Part shown: in pieces, positions 46,451 to 58,200 of the stretch
How positions within the stretch are numbered: position 1 is the stretch's first letter
Layout of the letters: the number at the start of each line of letters is the position of its first letter
Origin: Carettochelys insculpta
Lineage: Eukaryota > Chordata > Testudines > Carettochelyidae
Reading direction: 5' to 3'
Length of the DNA stretch: 64,000 nucleotides
NCBI RefSeq assembly: GCF_033958435.1
Contig: NC_134138.1
Span: 79,656,298 to 79,720,297 of the forward strand
Program-made: the position numbers and the translations under genes
The notes under the pieces: model-generated
What the model saw: the letters and a program-made list of their open reading frames with translations, nothing else
What the model was told of the DNA's origin: nothing
The model's database searches: none

Positions 46451-47400
46451 TTTAGTAAGTGTAGCAGAGTCCACACAGCAACTCAGTCGCATCATGCTAG
46501 AGCACTGCAGAGTTACACCTCCACTTGCTGTGCACCAACCCTCCATCTAGACAGCTCCCTCATTCACAGAAGTCGTCCCGTTGTGGTCACTCATTACAGG
46601 AATCATTTTGTAACTCACCGGAAAAAAGCATCCAAGGCCCCAGTTCAGAAGAGGATATAAGCACGTGACTAATTCTACTGAATTCAATGGTAGGTTCACA
46701 TGTTTAAAGTTAAGCACAGGTTTAAGTCATGTACTAGACCAGAACCCAAGAGCAGATGAGAACCAAAAGGTTGCCAGAATTTTTACCCCTAATGTCTTTA
46801 GGACTAGATGAACAAGCAACATAAGCCCATATTTTCTCAAAGGGCAAAGTCAAGTTATCCTAATTTGTTTCAATGAAAATTAATATATCTTGGAAATGGT
46901 TTGCCTTTGCAGTTGCCATGCAGTCATGCCTTAAATATAAGAACTATCTACTTGAAGACAGACTAAAAAACAGCTCTCCAGTTACAGGACACTATAGTAT
47001 ATAATCGGAATTTGGTAAATACAATGTACTAATCAAATAAAATATACTACCTCATCCATCTGGCCACACAAGAAAATGCTCAGGCATTCAGGAAAGCTGA
47101 AGTGAATGTCGTAGTCAGAATGGTTTTAGCCTCCAACACAGATTTTTCAACTAATTAGAATAGACAATAAGTTATGCAGACACAAGATACACTCAGTTGT
47201 GTACACTGGAGTGAAATTTTCTGCAATTTTATGCTCACACTGTATGGTTGCATATACCAATAGATATACTGATTTACACATACAGTCTCGATTGTAAACA
47301 TCTGCATTTTTATACGTGAAGCTTGTAATACCTTTTTAAACATTTAAACTAATACTTTGTTGAGTTTAAACATCTTGGTCTATTCCTAGCTTGCAACTAG
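46451..47400. other. No recognised feature
   Basis: AT-rich intergenic sequence. Confidence 0.4.
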
Positions 47401-47403
47401 ATA

Positions 47404-47930
47404 GAGGTGGGTGGACTTTTTGGGCTGAAGGCCTCATCTTGGTATGGAAATTGTTTGGTAGGCCATGCTCACAAAATTGGGGGTTGCAGTACAGGCTCTG
47501 CATTGTGTCTGGGGGTGAGGGGTTTGGGGTCCAGGAGAATTCTGTAGGCTGGGACTGAGGAGTTTGTATGGCAAGAGGCATATCAAGGCAGAGGCAGGGG
47601 GTGGTGACTCCAGAATAGAGCTGGGGATGAGGGATTAGAAGTGCAGAAGAGTGCTCCAGGTCAGAATCAAAGAGTCCAGAGAGTGGAATGTTGGGAGGAT
47701 TACACCTGGGGCAAGAAGTGGGTTGCTGGACAGGGGTGAGGGATGCAGGCTCCAAGAGATGCTTACTTCAAGCAGCCCCTGGAAGCAGCTACATATCCCC
47801 TTCCAGCAACTACATGGAGGCATGGCCAGACAGCTCTGAGCACTGCCCTGTCTACACAGCTCCCATTGCAGATATCAACCATGTGCATGCAGCTTAACTT
47901 CCTAGTGCCTTCTCCAAACATTTTCCTTCT
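47404..47930 (+). mobile_element. hAT-type MITE
   Basis: Begins GAGGTGGGTGGACTTTTTGG, a decayed form of the hAT terminus GGGGTGGGCAAACTTTTTGG, and continues with ATGGAAATTG and repeated GGGGTGAGGGGTTTGGGGT-type phrases, typical of reptilian hAT MITEs. The right end is not clear. A piece near 47880-47960 (CCTTCTCCAAAC, CAAGTTCCAT) recurs at 52310-52370. Confidence 0.55.
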
Positions 47931-48399
47931 GCAACCTGTGTATCTTCCTTCAAGTTCCATAAAGGTTGCTACATTTCCTTTTAACATTTTTTGTTATTAC
48001 TGCTGCTATGATCAGGTTTTCTGACTTTCTGGAGCCAGTGTTTACATAGTCTACTGTTAGGACATGGCCTTTTACTGCACTGTGGTTCATTGCCAGTCAT
48101 CAAAAGAGTCACTCACTTCTTTTTTTCATTATTGTCCTCAGTGGGGAGACTTGCTTCCATGTTGTTGTTACCTTAATTGTGTTGGCCCTTTACATTACTT
48201 ACATCCTTCACTTCTGCTGACTCTCTTACATCAGGGTCAGCGGATGGCTGAGGCTTTTTTATGTCCCTCTGGTTCTGGCCTTGGCTCAATCTGTCCAGGT
48301 GTTCTGCCTGTCTGCCCCTATTGCGTAGTTGTCTTTGATTTCATTTCCACTTCTGTCTTGAGTCTGTAGAAACATCACCTATGTCCCACCGAAGCTTGG

Positions 48400-49730
48400 A
48401 CTGCTGCTTTATGTGTTTATTTGATGACTGGGCCAAGACCTATTTACGGGTATTTAGAGGCTTTCAGGTCCCTGGTTTCTTTGTTGTAGTGGACTCTGTT
48501 TTTGTCTACTGTCTGTCGTTTCTCCGCTTGTGTTCTTCTTGTTCCACTGCATCCGTAAAAGAGGGTCATGGTTGGTCACAAAGACAAATCTTCACCTCAG
48601 GGGGCAGTAATACAACATTTTCCTGGCACATTTAAACAGCAAGGTATTCCCTCTCAACGACTGTTTATTTTTGCTTCCTTGGAAGGAGTTTCCTGCTGAA
48701 GGAGATAATTGTATGTCCTCCTCCTGACCATATCTAAGAGGATGGACCCTACCTCTGGCCTATCTGTCTTCAGGATAAATTCCTTGGTGAAATTTGAGTT
48801 TATAACCATGGGATCACTTCAAAGGGCAGACTGCAGGTCTGTGAACACCCTCTCTACTTCATTGGACCATCTCACCCTGTCAGGTCCGTGGCCCTTCACC
48901 AGGTCTGTCAGAGGGCTCACACTTATGGAGGAATGGGAAATAAATTGCTGGAAGTGAGCAAGTACACCTGAGAACACCTGGACTCTTCTTGAAACATAGT
49001 TGGGCCAATTTTGGGTGGCATCTACCTTGTTTAGTTGGGGTTTTAACCAGACCTCTTCCTACAATGTAGCCAAGATATTTGGCTTCTGTAAACCCTATGG
49101 TGCACTTGGCAGAGTTTGCTGTAAAGCCAGCTCACCTTAATGTATCAAACGCCGCTTCCACCATCTTCAGGTGGTTTTCCTGGGCAATCATCCTCAAATC
49201 CAGCATTTTCTTTACTTCCATGTAATTTCTTTTTTGTGGATCCTCTCACCTGGTAGGACCTATTTGTTATTCAGGACCCAGGGTTCATGATGCTGTGGTG
49301 ATAGATCTCAGTTGTTTGACACGGTTGGTCTAGAATACATCTTGGTTCTGAAAGGACATCTCAGATCCCTCTACCATCACTGGTTCATAGGGGAGGGGGT
49401 TTGCCTTCCTGGAGCAGACTGCTTCAGTGAGTTGTGCATGCCTCTTCCACATGTGCAAGTTTTAGAGGTTTGATGTGATTCACTTGCTCTTGTTTACAAG
49501 GTTGCTGCACCTTGTAATTAACCCCCGCTATGGGTTCAACTATTTTGTAGGGCACCTGCTATTAGGCCAAAGGCTTACCTTCCACTGTAGGCCCCATCAT
49601 TACACAGTATCCAGGTTGAAACTGTCATATTTTGGCTTGGTGAATGTAATGTTCTCCTTGGGCTTCTTTGGTCTTCTATAGGCACTCCCACATGATGGGA
49701 GTGACACGGGCTTTCCAGTCGATCATCTGT
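48400..49730 (-). mobile_element. Ty3/gypsy retrotransposon remnant with integrase upstream of reverse transcriptase
   Basis: Read on the minus strand. About 49720-49480 gives the integrase C-terminal region: YVLQMIDWKARVTPIMWECL, QFQPGY, GVNYKVQQPCKQEQVNHIKP. Then 49380-49200 gives FQNQDVFQTNRVKQL and MEVKKMLDLR. Then 49170-48850 gives the late reverse transcriptase: LRXAGFTANSAKC, IGFTEAKYLGYIVGRGLVK, then the connection region and an RNase H start (LKTDRPEVGSILLDMV, FVTNHDPLL) to about 48550. The polymerase core with the catalytic DD is deleted between the last two blocks. Many stops. The order integrase-reverse transcriptase is that of Gmr1-like gypsy elements. Confidence 0.6.
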
Positions 49731-49959
49731 AACACATACTTATTTATATTCTTGACCACATTGGGCTTCTCCTCAATGGGACGCTGGGCTTATATGTGCC
49801 CCGATTCCCCCACACCCATAACACCTATAGGCTCTTCTAGGTGCTCCCCTATCTTATTTGGGTGGGGGTGTTACCTGAAGATTTTCCTCACCAATGTTAG
49901 GCTGCTGATCTGCTCTGTTCTTAATTTCAGTAATTGTAAAGATGCTTCCTCTTTGCAGG

Positions 49960-51200
49960 CTTCACAGTTGCTATTTCATTAGTCTCACAAGCTGCACAGG
50001 GGAGGCTATGGCTAACTTCAACACTCTCTCTAGGTATCCATTTCCTTGAAATATGTCTTTGTATTCTGTTAGAATGCTGGACAGAGCACACAGTGACCAT
50101 TCTGCTTCCTCTGTCACATTGAGACAATTCACGTCGAAGACCTGCACTGCCTTGCTGTGCAGTAGTTTATGATGCAATTTTGTGTTTACTGCTATGAACC
50201 CCAAAAAGAAAATGTCTCTCACTTCATGGGTTTCTCATCAATGTCATCTGCATTTGCCATCAAAATAGTTTTATTGTGCATCACTGGCTGATGAGCAGTG
50301 TTACAGGGATGAGATTGCAGCTGGATCTACCATCCATCTGGAATCAAATGTACCATTGGTCTAATAGCAGAGTTACTAATGTGACCACTGAATGGCTGGC
50401 AGCCTTCTTTGGCAGCACATGTATGTTAAGCGACTTGGCACCTGCTCCAGTCACACTGCAGGAAACCTCCACTTCATCAGAAGTCTGGACATCCTTAATC
50501 ACTGCATGTGCTGCCATTTTTAATTCTTACGGGAGCTGGAAAATTGAAACAGAGGAGTTCCATTTCTCACACCCTTTGCACCACTGTCCAGAGACAGCAT
50601 TTGTCTTTCTGCCTTACATATTTCTGTCCACAGCGCTCACACTGAACAATAATGCCTCTAAGTAGGTCTCTCTCTATTTTGCCTCCTGGATTTGTTTACT
50701 TTAAGTCTGGTATTTATTCTGAATTAGCAACTCTCATTGGCTTGAACCTTCCCTTGGGCAGTTTTGTGCTCTTGCTGTTTGGAAGCATGATCTGTTTTCC
50801 CTCTACAGTTTTTCCTGTAAACTGGAATTATATATCCCCAGTGATCAAATCTTTAGTAAGGGGACATCATATCAAAGTTATATGTGGATGCCAGAGTTGT
50901 CAGCTCTGTACAGCTTCTATTCTTTTTCTGATTCTTGTGATTGGGTTAAAAAAATCTCTTTCTGCAATCTCATTTTTCGTGGGATCACAATATTCCACAA
51001 CCATCTTGATCAGCTGTTCCAATGTTCTGGTCAACATTCTTGGCAAGCGTCACACTCACTTTGTGTCCTCACTCCCGCCAATAACAAAGTTTAGAAAAAA
51101 AAAAAACCTTTATCTGTCACAGTCATCTCTGTACACATACTCAATTTTTCCTTCCTCCATGCTCATGCAAGGCATTTTGTCTGGAAATCAGCTTTCCTAG
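49960..51200 (-). mobile_element. Ty3/gypsy remnant, Mag-like gag-protease-reverse transcriptase start
   Basis: Read on the minus strand. About 51030-50860 resembles gag (DPTKNEIAERDFFNPITRIR, CPLTKDLITGDI). About 50655-50590 is a decayed zinc knuckle (CERCGQKYVRQKDKC, then GQWCKGCEKWN in another frame). About 50480-50430 is a protease-like TGAGAKSLNIHVLPKKA. 50100-49970 gives LSSILTEYKDIFQGNGYLER and SPVQLVR, the start of a gypsy reverse transcriptase. Stops and shifts throughout. Because it ends in a reverse transcriptase start, it is probably a different element from the one at 48.4-49.7 kb. Confidence 0.55.
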
Positions 51201-51323
51201 TGGTCTGAGTTCATCCTTGCTTCCTATTTATTTTGTTTCTAGGTCTGCTTTGTTTGCCTGTTAATCATACTCTTTTATTTGCTGTGGGTTTCACTATACT
51301 GACCCTGTGGGCAGGGGAGGGGG

Positions 51324-51455
51324 GACTGGAACGATTTTTAAAGTGGAAGTGCTGGGAGCCACAAAACCAAACTCTGAATCCTGTATGTAACGGAAACCCC
51401 TTCAAGCCAGAGGGTGCTACAACACCCTGTACACCCTAGTTCCAGCATCTGTGTA
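51324..51455 (+). mobile_element. Short MITE with TGGAAC...GTTCCA ends, copy 1
   Basis: Begins GACTGGAACGATTTTTAAAG and ends CCTAGTTCCAGCATCTGTG. The interior (AGCCACAAAACCAAACTCTG, AACGGAAACCCCTTCAAGCC) recurs at 61.3-61.45 kb. About 130 bp, non-coding. Confidence 0.55.
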
Positions 51456-51542
51456 CTGACTTCTGCCACCATGTTTCATCTACAGCATCCTGGGTAGCAG
51501 CAAGAGACTCCATGTTTCTAAAACTAAACTAGCTCTTTACTG

Positions 51543-52235
51543 AATGATAGAATCATAGAACACTAGGACTGGAAGGGACCTCGAGAGGCCATCGAGTCCA
51601 GCCCCCTGCCCCAATGGCAGAACCAAGTACTATCTAAACCATCCCTGAGAGACATCTATCTAACCTGTTCTTAAATATCTCCAGCGATGGAGATTCCACA
51701 ACCTCCCTTGGCAATTTATTCCACTGTTTGACCGCCCTGACAGTTAGGAACTTTTTCCTAATGTCCAACCTAAACCTCCCTTGCTGCAGTTTAAGCCCAT
51801 TGCCTCTTGTTCTGTCCTCAGAGGCCAAGAAGAACAAGTTTTCTCCTTCCTCCTTATGATTCCTTTTAGATACCTGAAAACCACTATCATGTCTCCTCTC
51901 AATCTTCTCTTTTCCAAACTAAACAAGCCCAATTCTTTCAACCTTTTTTCATAGGTCACATTCTCTTGACCTTTAATCATTCTTGTCGCTCTTTTCTGGA
52001 CCCTCTCTAGTTTCTCCACATCTTTTTTGAACTGCGGTGCCCAGAACTGGACACAATACTCCAGCTGAGGCCTAACCAGCACAGAGTAGAGCGGAAGAAT
52101 GATTTCTCATGTCTTGCTCACAGCACACCTGTTAATGCATCCCAGAGTCATGTTTGCTTTTTTTGCAACAGCATCACACTGTTGACTCATATTTAGCTTG
52201 TGGTTCACTATAATCCCTAGATCCCTTTCTGCTGA
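51543..52235 (-). mobile_element. CR1 LINE, 3' part with tail
   Basis: The 3' end is at 51543 (plus strand AATGATAGAATCATAGAACAC). Minus-strand reading 52082-51640: [60 protein letters not shown], a frameshift, then [60 protein letters not shown]. 5'-truncated near 52235. Only one shift and little decay, so a fairly young copy. Confidence 0.9.
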
Positions 52236-52683
52236 AGAGAGCTGTATACAGAGATGGTGGAACTGCAGCTAACATTCAAGCCATATGCAAACTGTTTGCC
52301 TTCCTGCTGCCTTCTCCAAACTCTTCCTTCTTGCTGTCCGTGCTCCATTGTCCAAGTTCCATGGGGCTTGGCATAGGGAAGAAGGCAAGGCTCCACACAA
52401 ACCCTCACCCACCTCTCCAGCATGGGAGTAAGGCAGACCCCAAGTCTTAATTATTCTTATGGACCCAAGGTGCAGGTAACCTGCATAGGGAAATGGGAAT
52501 TCTTAATCCTTTACACTCCAACCTAGTCCCAATCACAGTCTAATCTTAAATCGTCAGGTACCAGCCCCCAAACTATATCAGAGTTTTTCACCTTTGTTTG
52601 TTCAATAAAGGCATCTGAATCCGGTGGAATCTGGAAAACAAACATCTGGCAACCATAGTTTACTCTTGGCATGTGTACATATA

Positions 52684-53394
52684 GGCTACGCCTACACGTG
52701 AAGCCTACATCGACATAGCTTATTTCGATGTAGCAACATCGAAATAGGCTATTTCGATGAATAACGTCTACACGTCCTCCAGGGCTGGCAACGTCGATGT
52801 TCAACTTCGACGTTGCGTGGCACCACATCGAAATAGGCGCTGCGAGGGAACGTCTACATGCCAAAGTAGCACACATCGAAATAAGGGTGCCAGGCACAGC
52901 TGCAGACAGGGTCACAGGGTGGACTCAACAGCAAGCCGCTCCCTTAAAGGGCCCCCCCCAGACACAGTTGCACTAAACAACACAAAATACACAGAGCCGA
53001 CAACTGGTTGCAGACCCTGTGCCTGCAGCATGGATCCCCAGCTGCCGCAGCAGCAGCCAGAAGCCCTGGGCTAAGGGCTGCTGCCCACGGTGACCATACA
53101 GCCCCGCAGGGGCTCGAGAGAGAGCGTCTCTCAACCCCTCAGCTGATGGTCGCCATGGCGGACCCCGCTATTTCGAAGTTGCGGGACGCGCAACGACTAC
53201 ACGGTCCCTACTTCGACGTTGAACGTCGAAGTAGGGCGCTATTCCTATCCCCTCATGGGGTTAGCGACTTCGACGTCTTGCCGCCTAACGTCGAAGTTAA
53301 CTTCGAAATAGCGCCCGGCGCGTGTAGCCGTGACGGGCGCTATTTCGAAGTTAGTGCCACTACTTCGAAGTAGCGTGCACGTGTAGACACGGCT
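52684..53394 (+). mobile_element. Harbinger MITE, 711-bp type, left half of inverted pair
   Basis: Ends GGCTACGCCTACACGTGAA and ...CACGTGTAGACACGGCT, flanked by ATA (52681-52683, 53395-53397). Deletion derivative of element C that retains the 54-base segment at about 53291-53350. Carries the 105-codon frame at 52757-53074. Confidence 0.9.
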
Positions 53395-53396
53395 AT

Positions 53397-54056
53397 AGCT
53401 GCGTCTACACGTGCACGCTACTTCGAAGTAGCGGCACCAACTTCGACGTTAGGCGGCGAGACGTCGAAGTCGCTAACCTCATGATGAGGAGATAGGAATA
53501 GCGCCCTACTTCGACGTTCAACGTCGAAGTAGGGACCGTGTAGACGATCCGCGTCCCGCAACGTCGAAATTGCTGGGTCCTCCATGGCGGCCATCAGCTG
53601 GGGGGTTGAGAGATGCTCTCTCTCCAGCCCCTGCGGGGCTCTATGGTCACCGTGGGCAGCAGCCCTTAGCCCAGGGCTTCTGGCTGCTTCTGCGGCAGCT
53701 GGGGATCTATGCTGCAGGCACAGGGTCTGCAACCAGTTGTCAGCTCTGTGGATCTTGTGTTGTTTAGTGCAACTGTGTCTGGGAGGGGCCTTTTAAGGGA
53801 GCGGCTTGCTGTTGAGTCCGCCCTGTGACCCTGTCTGCAGCTGTGCCTGGCATCCCTATTTCGATGTGTGCTACTTTGACGTGTAGACGTTCCCTCGCTG
53901 CGCCTATTTCGATGTTGGGCTGAGCAACGTCGAAGTTGAACATCGACGTTGCTGGCCCTGGAGGACGTGTAGACGTTATTCATCGAAATAGACTATTTCG
54001 ATGTCGCAACATCGAAATAAGCTATTTCGATGTTGGCTGCACGTGTAGACGTAGCC
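53397..54056 (-). mobile_element. Harbinger MITE, 660-bp type, right half of inverted pair
   Basis: Begins AGCTGCGTCTACACGTGCA directly behind the previous MITE, sharing the last base of its ATA triplet, and ends ...CACGTGTAGACGTAGCC. Orientation is opposite to its neighbour. Left triplet TAT, right triplet CAT: one mismatch. Lacks the 54-base segment, like the copy at 28.5 kb. Carries the 105-codon frame on the minus strand (53983-53666). Confidence 0.9.
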
Positions 54057-54061
54057 CATGT

Positions 54062-54236
54062 GAACAGCAAGATGTTCTGTGGCACCTTATAGACTAACAT
54101 ATTTTGTAGCATAAGCATCTGATGAAGAGGGTCTTTGCACATGAAAGCTTATGCTCCAAATTATCTGTTAGTCTATAAGGTGCCAGAGGACTTCTTGTTG
54201 TTCTCAAAGGTACAGACTAACATGGCTACCTCTCTC
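54062..54236 (+). repeat. Fold-back SINE-like retroposon, copy 5
   Basis: Arms at 54078-54115 and 54147-54190 (CTGTGGCACCTTATAGACTAACA... and ...TGTTAGTCTATAAGGTGCCAGAGG) are reverse complements. Ends with the family tail ACAGACTAACATGGCTACC at 54209-54227. The left end is truncated; no target duplication found. Confidence 0.7.
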
Positions 54237-55030
54237 AAAGTATGTGGACATTCCTAGGAACTGTTGAATCAGCAGACCTTTTTCTTAGCAGTTTCCTAGC
54301 AGAAGTCAGTATAAATGATCCCTATTTTCCAAACCATCAGCTTTCAAAGCCATTGCACAAGAACAGTATTGAGCTGACCACTCACCAGTCTCAAGCAAAC
54401 CTACAGTTCTGAGGTTTCTGGATCTGTTTTATTGTTGAACTCCTCCATTCCACTCTATGCTGCATTCCTTGATTTTCTCTGAGCACCATGTTTTCCACAA
54501 ATCATGTTATGGCATTCTCTCAGAACACCATGCCTTCAAGTGCACAGAGCAGTGGAAGAAACACGTGAACACTCTAGGCATGTATAGTAAGAAGAAATAC
54601 AGTGGCTCCTGAAATGGCTGGAGACAGAACTTTGTAGGTCAGAAAAGTGAAGGGCACACTCCAAAACTCCAACACTACCCTTTTGAAAATACTATTTTCA
54701 AAGCAAAGGGTTAACTCTGAAAAAAGTCTATGTGCACCTGCTTTCTGAACCCCCTTCTTTCCTGTTAATCAGTGTGCAACAGGAACTCCACAGCCCTCAA
54801 TTGAAGAGGAAACTAGAAAGACAAACAACTAATTCCATTCCTCATGGTAGTAGCAGTCAGTCTCCTTGCCACACTGTTCACACCTTTTGCTAGTTCGCCA
54901 AACCTAAAATTCATATAAGGAATCACCCATATAACCCCTTAATTAAGATCAGCAAGAGGCTTTAGGATGCCTTCTTGCTCAGGACACTCCCTCAGGCCTC
55001 AACAGGCAATTCTGCACATCCTCACCCTCT
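54237..55030. other. No recognised feature
   Basis: AT-rich intergenic sequence. Confidence 0.4.
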
Positions 55031-55034
55031 TGAC

Positions 55035-55222
55035 ACTTCTACAGCTCAGTGGTTTGACCAGTGGCCCTGTAAACCCAGGGTTGTGAGCTCAATCGTTGAG
55101 GCAGCCATTTAGGGGTCTGGGACAAATAGGTTTAAAAAACATCTGTCAGGGAGGGACCTTGGTCCTGCTGAGAGGGCAAGAGACTGGATTTAATGACTTT
55201 GAGGTCCCTTCCAGTTCTATGG
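55035..55222 (+). repeat. tRNA-derived SINE with CR1-type tail
   Basis: The head contains an A-box-like ACAGCTCAGTGGTTTGACC (55041) and a decayed B box (GTTGTGAGCTCAATCG, 55080). The body GGCAGCCATTTAGGGGTCTGGG follows, and the tail CTTTGAGGTCCCTTCCAGTTCTAT (55197-55220, in pieces) is that of CR1, whose enzyme would mobilise it. Not a functional tRNA gene: the acceptor stem and B box do not hold. Confidence 0.8.
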
Positions 55223-58200
55223 GACAGCTCCATGTAGTTTCATACCTTACAGGCAGAAAGAGTAGTGACCCAGTTGAGGATCAGAACTTACTTCTACTCT
55301 CCTTTGGTCATTCACACTATCGCAACGAGGATCAACTGAAGAACAAAATTAATTGATAACTGGGCTCTGAGCACAAATAGTTAATGTAGAAGTTGGCAAG
55401 CTTTTTCTAGAGGTCTCCAGTTCTGTGTGACAGGCGTCATCCTTCACATCCATTTGGAAAGGAACACCCTTGGCTTTGAATGTCCTGCTTAAGGCCAGTG
55501 GGCGTATCTTTCTAGGGCCGCTCCAGCTATCCACTGTTATTGTGTGTGTGAATAAGGTGTGAATACAGTACTAAGGTGCACACGGTGTCTTTTTTTTTCT
55601 TTTAGTCTTAATGTGCAAATGACAGGCATGGATCTGCGTTCACACTACAGTTCCAGTCAGTACATGGCCCAGGCCAGGGAAGCTAATGATCCACCCAGTG
55701 GACCAAATTCACTGAGGAATCCTGGTCACGTCCCACCTGCAGTATCCCCTGCAAGCTGAGCGCTTGGGCAACCAGCTGGGAGAGAGTCAGATATGACCCT
55801 GGTGATTACCAGAGCACCCACAGGACCCAGAGCTGGCAGCCTGTATTTCTACTGGTGGTGCACATCTGAACATGCCTTAGTTCACAAAACAAAGTTTATT
55901 CTGCCCATAGAAAAAATTACAGGGACCGCAGCCCACCAGAGGCACATTGTGCAAATGTCAAAGCCACACTTGGTCTTCCCAAGTTTTTAAGAGTATTAAA
56001 ATCAAGGTGCTGATTTTTCTTTCCTGTGTATCAACATAATTATGCCAGTACAATAGACACAGCTGTGGTAATAATGTTCGTGAAAAATTTGAGCACAGTA
56101 ATTCAGTGGGGACGGGGGGGAGCTAAACTACTTGGCAGAATGATTAGTGGATGCAAAATTAATTTTACTCCTTACCTGATTTAATTTTGACGTTCATCAG
56201 CGCACAGTTTGTGTTTTGAGATCCAAATCTGATGATTGACTGCAACACCACCACCACAGAGCCCCTTGTATCATTGCTGAATCAATGGGCCTTGCACCAT
56301 GTGTACAGAACAAAATATATGCACAAGCCTGGCAGCTGCTAAACTCATTGAAATATAATACCAGTCCCAAAATAGCAGTATTTTACTTTTGGAGCTTTAG
56401 AAATTGTTGAAGAAATAAAATCCACCTTTGGGAAATAACGTTTCTTTGTGTATCATTGTATCCCATTTTCCCCCTCCCCTTAAGATTAAAATAAATAGTG
56501 CTGATGATATGAATCATCCCCATTGACTTTGAAAAGCCCTCAAAGAACTTCTTTCTGTGCCATTTCAGTAGACAATGTTTAGAGAGGTGCAATTTTTTTT
56601 CCATAGTCAGTCAGGAGAGGAACCTGTTCTAATACAGTATTGGCCCCCATCTGATCTTTTCAGGTTGTGGCACATTTCCTCATTTATTTTACAAAGCTAT
56701 TGTACATGCGCACGTGCTCCCAGGGGATTCTGAGGTAGTTAGATTTGGAATTTAGTATGTCTGAGAATTCTGAGAATATCTAAGGACCATCATGAATCAC
56801 CATGTCCATGGATGAGGGAGATATCATCAGTGGAACTAGAGAAATTGCTCCATCCTGAAATGTGTTTGTTATTGGGAATCGTTTGCAGACATACATCCTC
56901 TATTGGTTAATTTAGACTGGACGCAAATCACATGGCCTTTTTTCCGTTCTCTAACTGGCTAAGTCTATCTCTGATTCAAGTTTCCCTTGTGAAAAATTGT
57001 GTTGACAAGTTCAATATTAATTCTCCAGAAATTCTCTGTATTTTTGTTCTAAATTGTCTGTTTCCATAAACACTCTTGCCAGTGAATACATTTGCATGAA
57101 ATGGATTTTCTTTGTAACTCTTGTGTTTCTTGAACATTATTTTGTCTTTCTCCCCCTCTTTGCTTTTACTTTTTTTTTTTTGAGGCAATTCCCGACCTTG
57201 GTCACCGATGAGTTTTCAATATTATTTCCATCAATGAATACAGCTCTTCTCATGAAAAATAAACTGCCATTGGAGAGCACAAAAAAAAAGATACTAAATA
57301 ATTAATTCATTAAGAGAGAATTGCTTTACTGTTTGTAGAACTCCAAAAATAGTTTTGGACTTTTATTTTTTTAGGTCAGTGCTGCATTCTTCCATTTACT
57401 TGTTTGTCTAAAGTAAAGGAATCTAAAATTACATCACCTGTGAAGCTCTTCTGACTTGAAAAATGTGGATTTAGGGTCCCTTGAAAATCTCATCCTAAAT
57501 GGGCAAGTAGTCTGACCTGCTTTCTCATCCTGGATCTTGTCTTTCTCAGCAGGAGTTTTGATAGGACAGGAACGAGACACATAGACTGCCCCATATGTGT
57601 TCTGTGCACAAAGAACTTACACCCTACAATTCAGCCAACATCTTTTGCAAGCACTAACTTAGTTCACATACACTCATACTAAATAAAAATCTGGTGTGAT
57701 GACTTGGAAATGAAAGCATCCTTTCTCAGACCTTTTGCACTTACCTCTAAGTGGTTTTATGGAGACAGTCGGTTTCTGCTTTACTCTGCACCTGCATCCA
57801 TATTGAATCAACATCTGCTGCCATCATATAATACAGGTACAGACCTCATCCAAACAAGGCTGATCATATCACTTCATCTGGCCTGACATTTGTCTGTCAC
57901 ACTGGGGCAGGGAATGTGATACCCAGCAGACAAAAAGCAGCATTCACCATGCCAGCAGAGACCCTTTGTTCATCACAGGCCCCCTGCTGCTTTTGTAAAC
58001 TCCAAATGGATTGATTAGCCTCTCTGGCCTTTTCAAGCCAAATGGTCTGGTCAGATCACAAGCCAGCAGGTGCTGGTCAGCTCAGCATTTGCACCTTCCA
58101 ATCTAAACACACCTTTCCTTTACCAGTGCTTCAGATCAATCAAGACTTATCAGTTTGTCTTAAGCTTTGATGTTTGTCTGGGTTCTGTTTATCTGTGGGT

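Noticed and set aside
48400..49730. Ty1/copia element, suggested by the integrase-first order
   Set aside because: The motifs GFTEAKYLGYIVGRG and the integrase tail are gypsy-type; Gmr1-like gypsy explains the order.
55041..55110. Possible tRNA gene
   Set aside because: Promoter boxes are visible but the acceptor and T stems do not pair, and a CR1-like tail follows: a SINE head.
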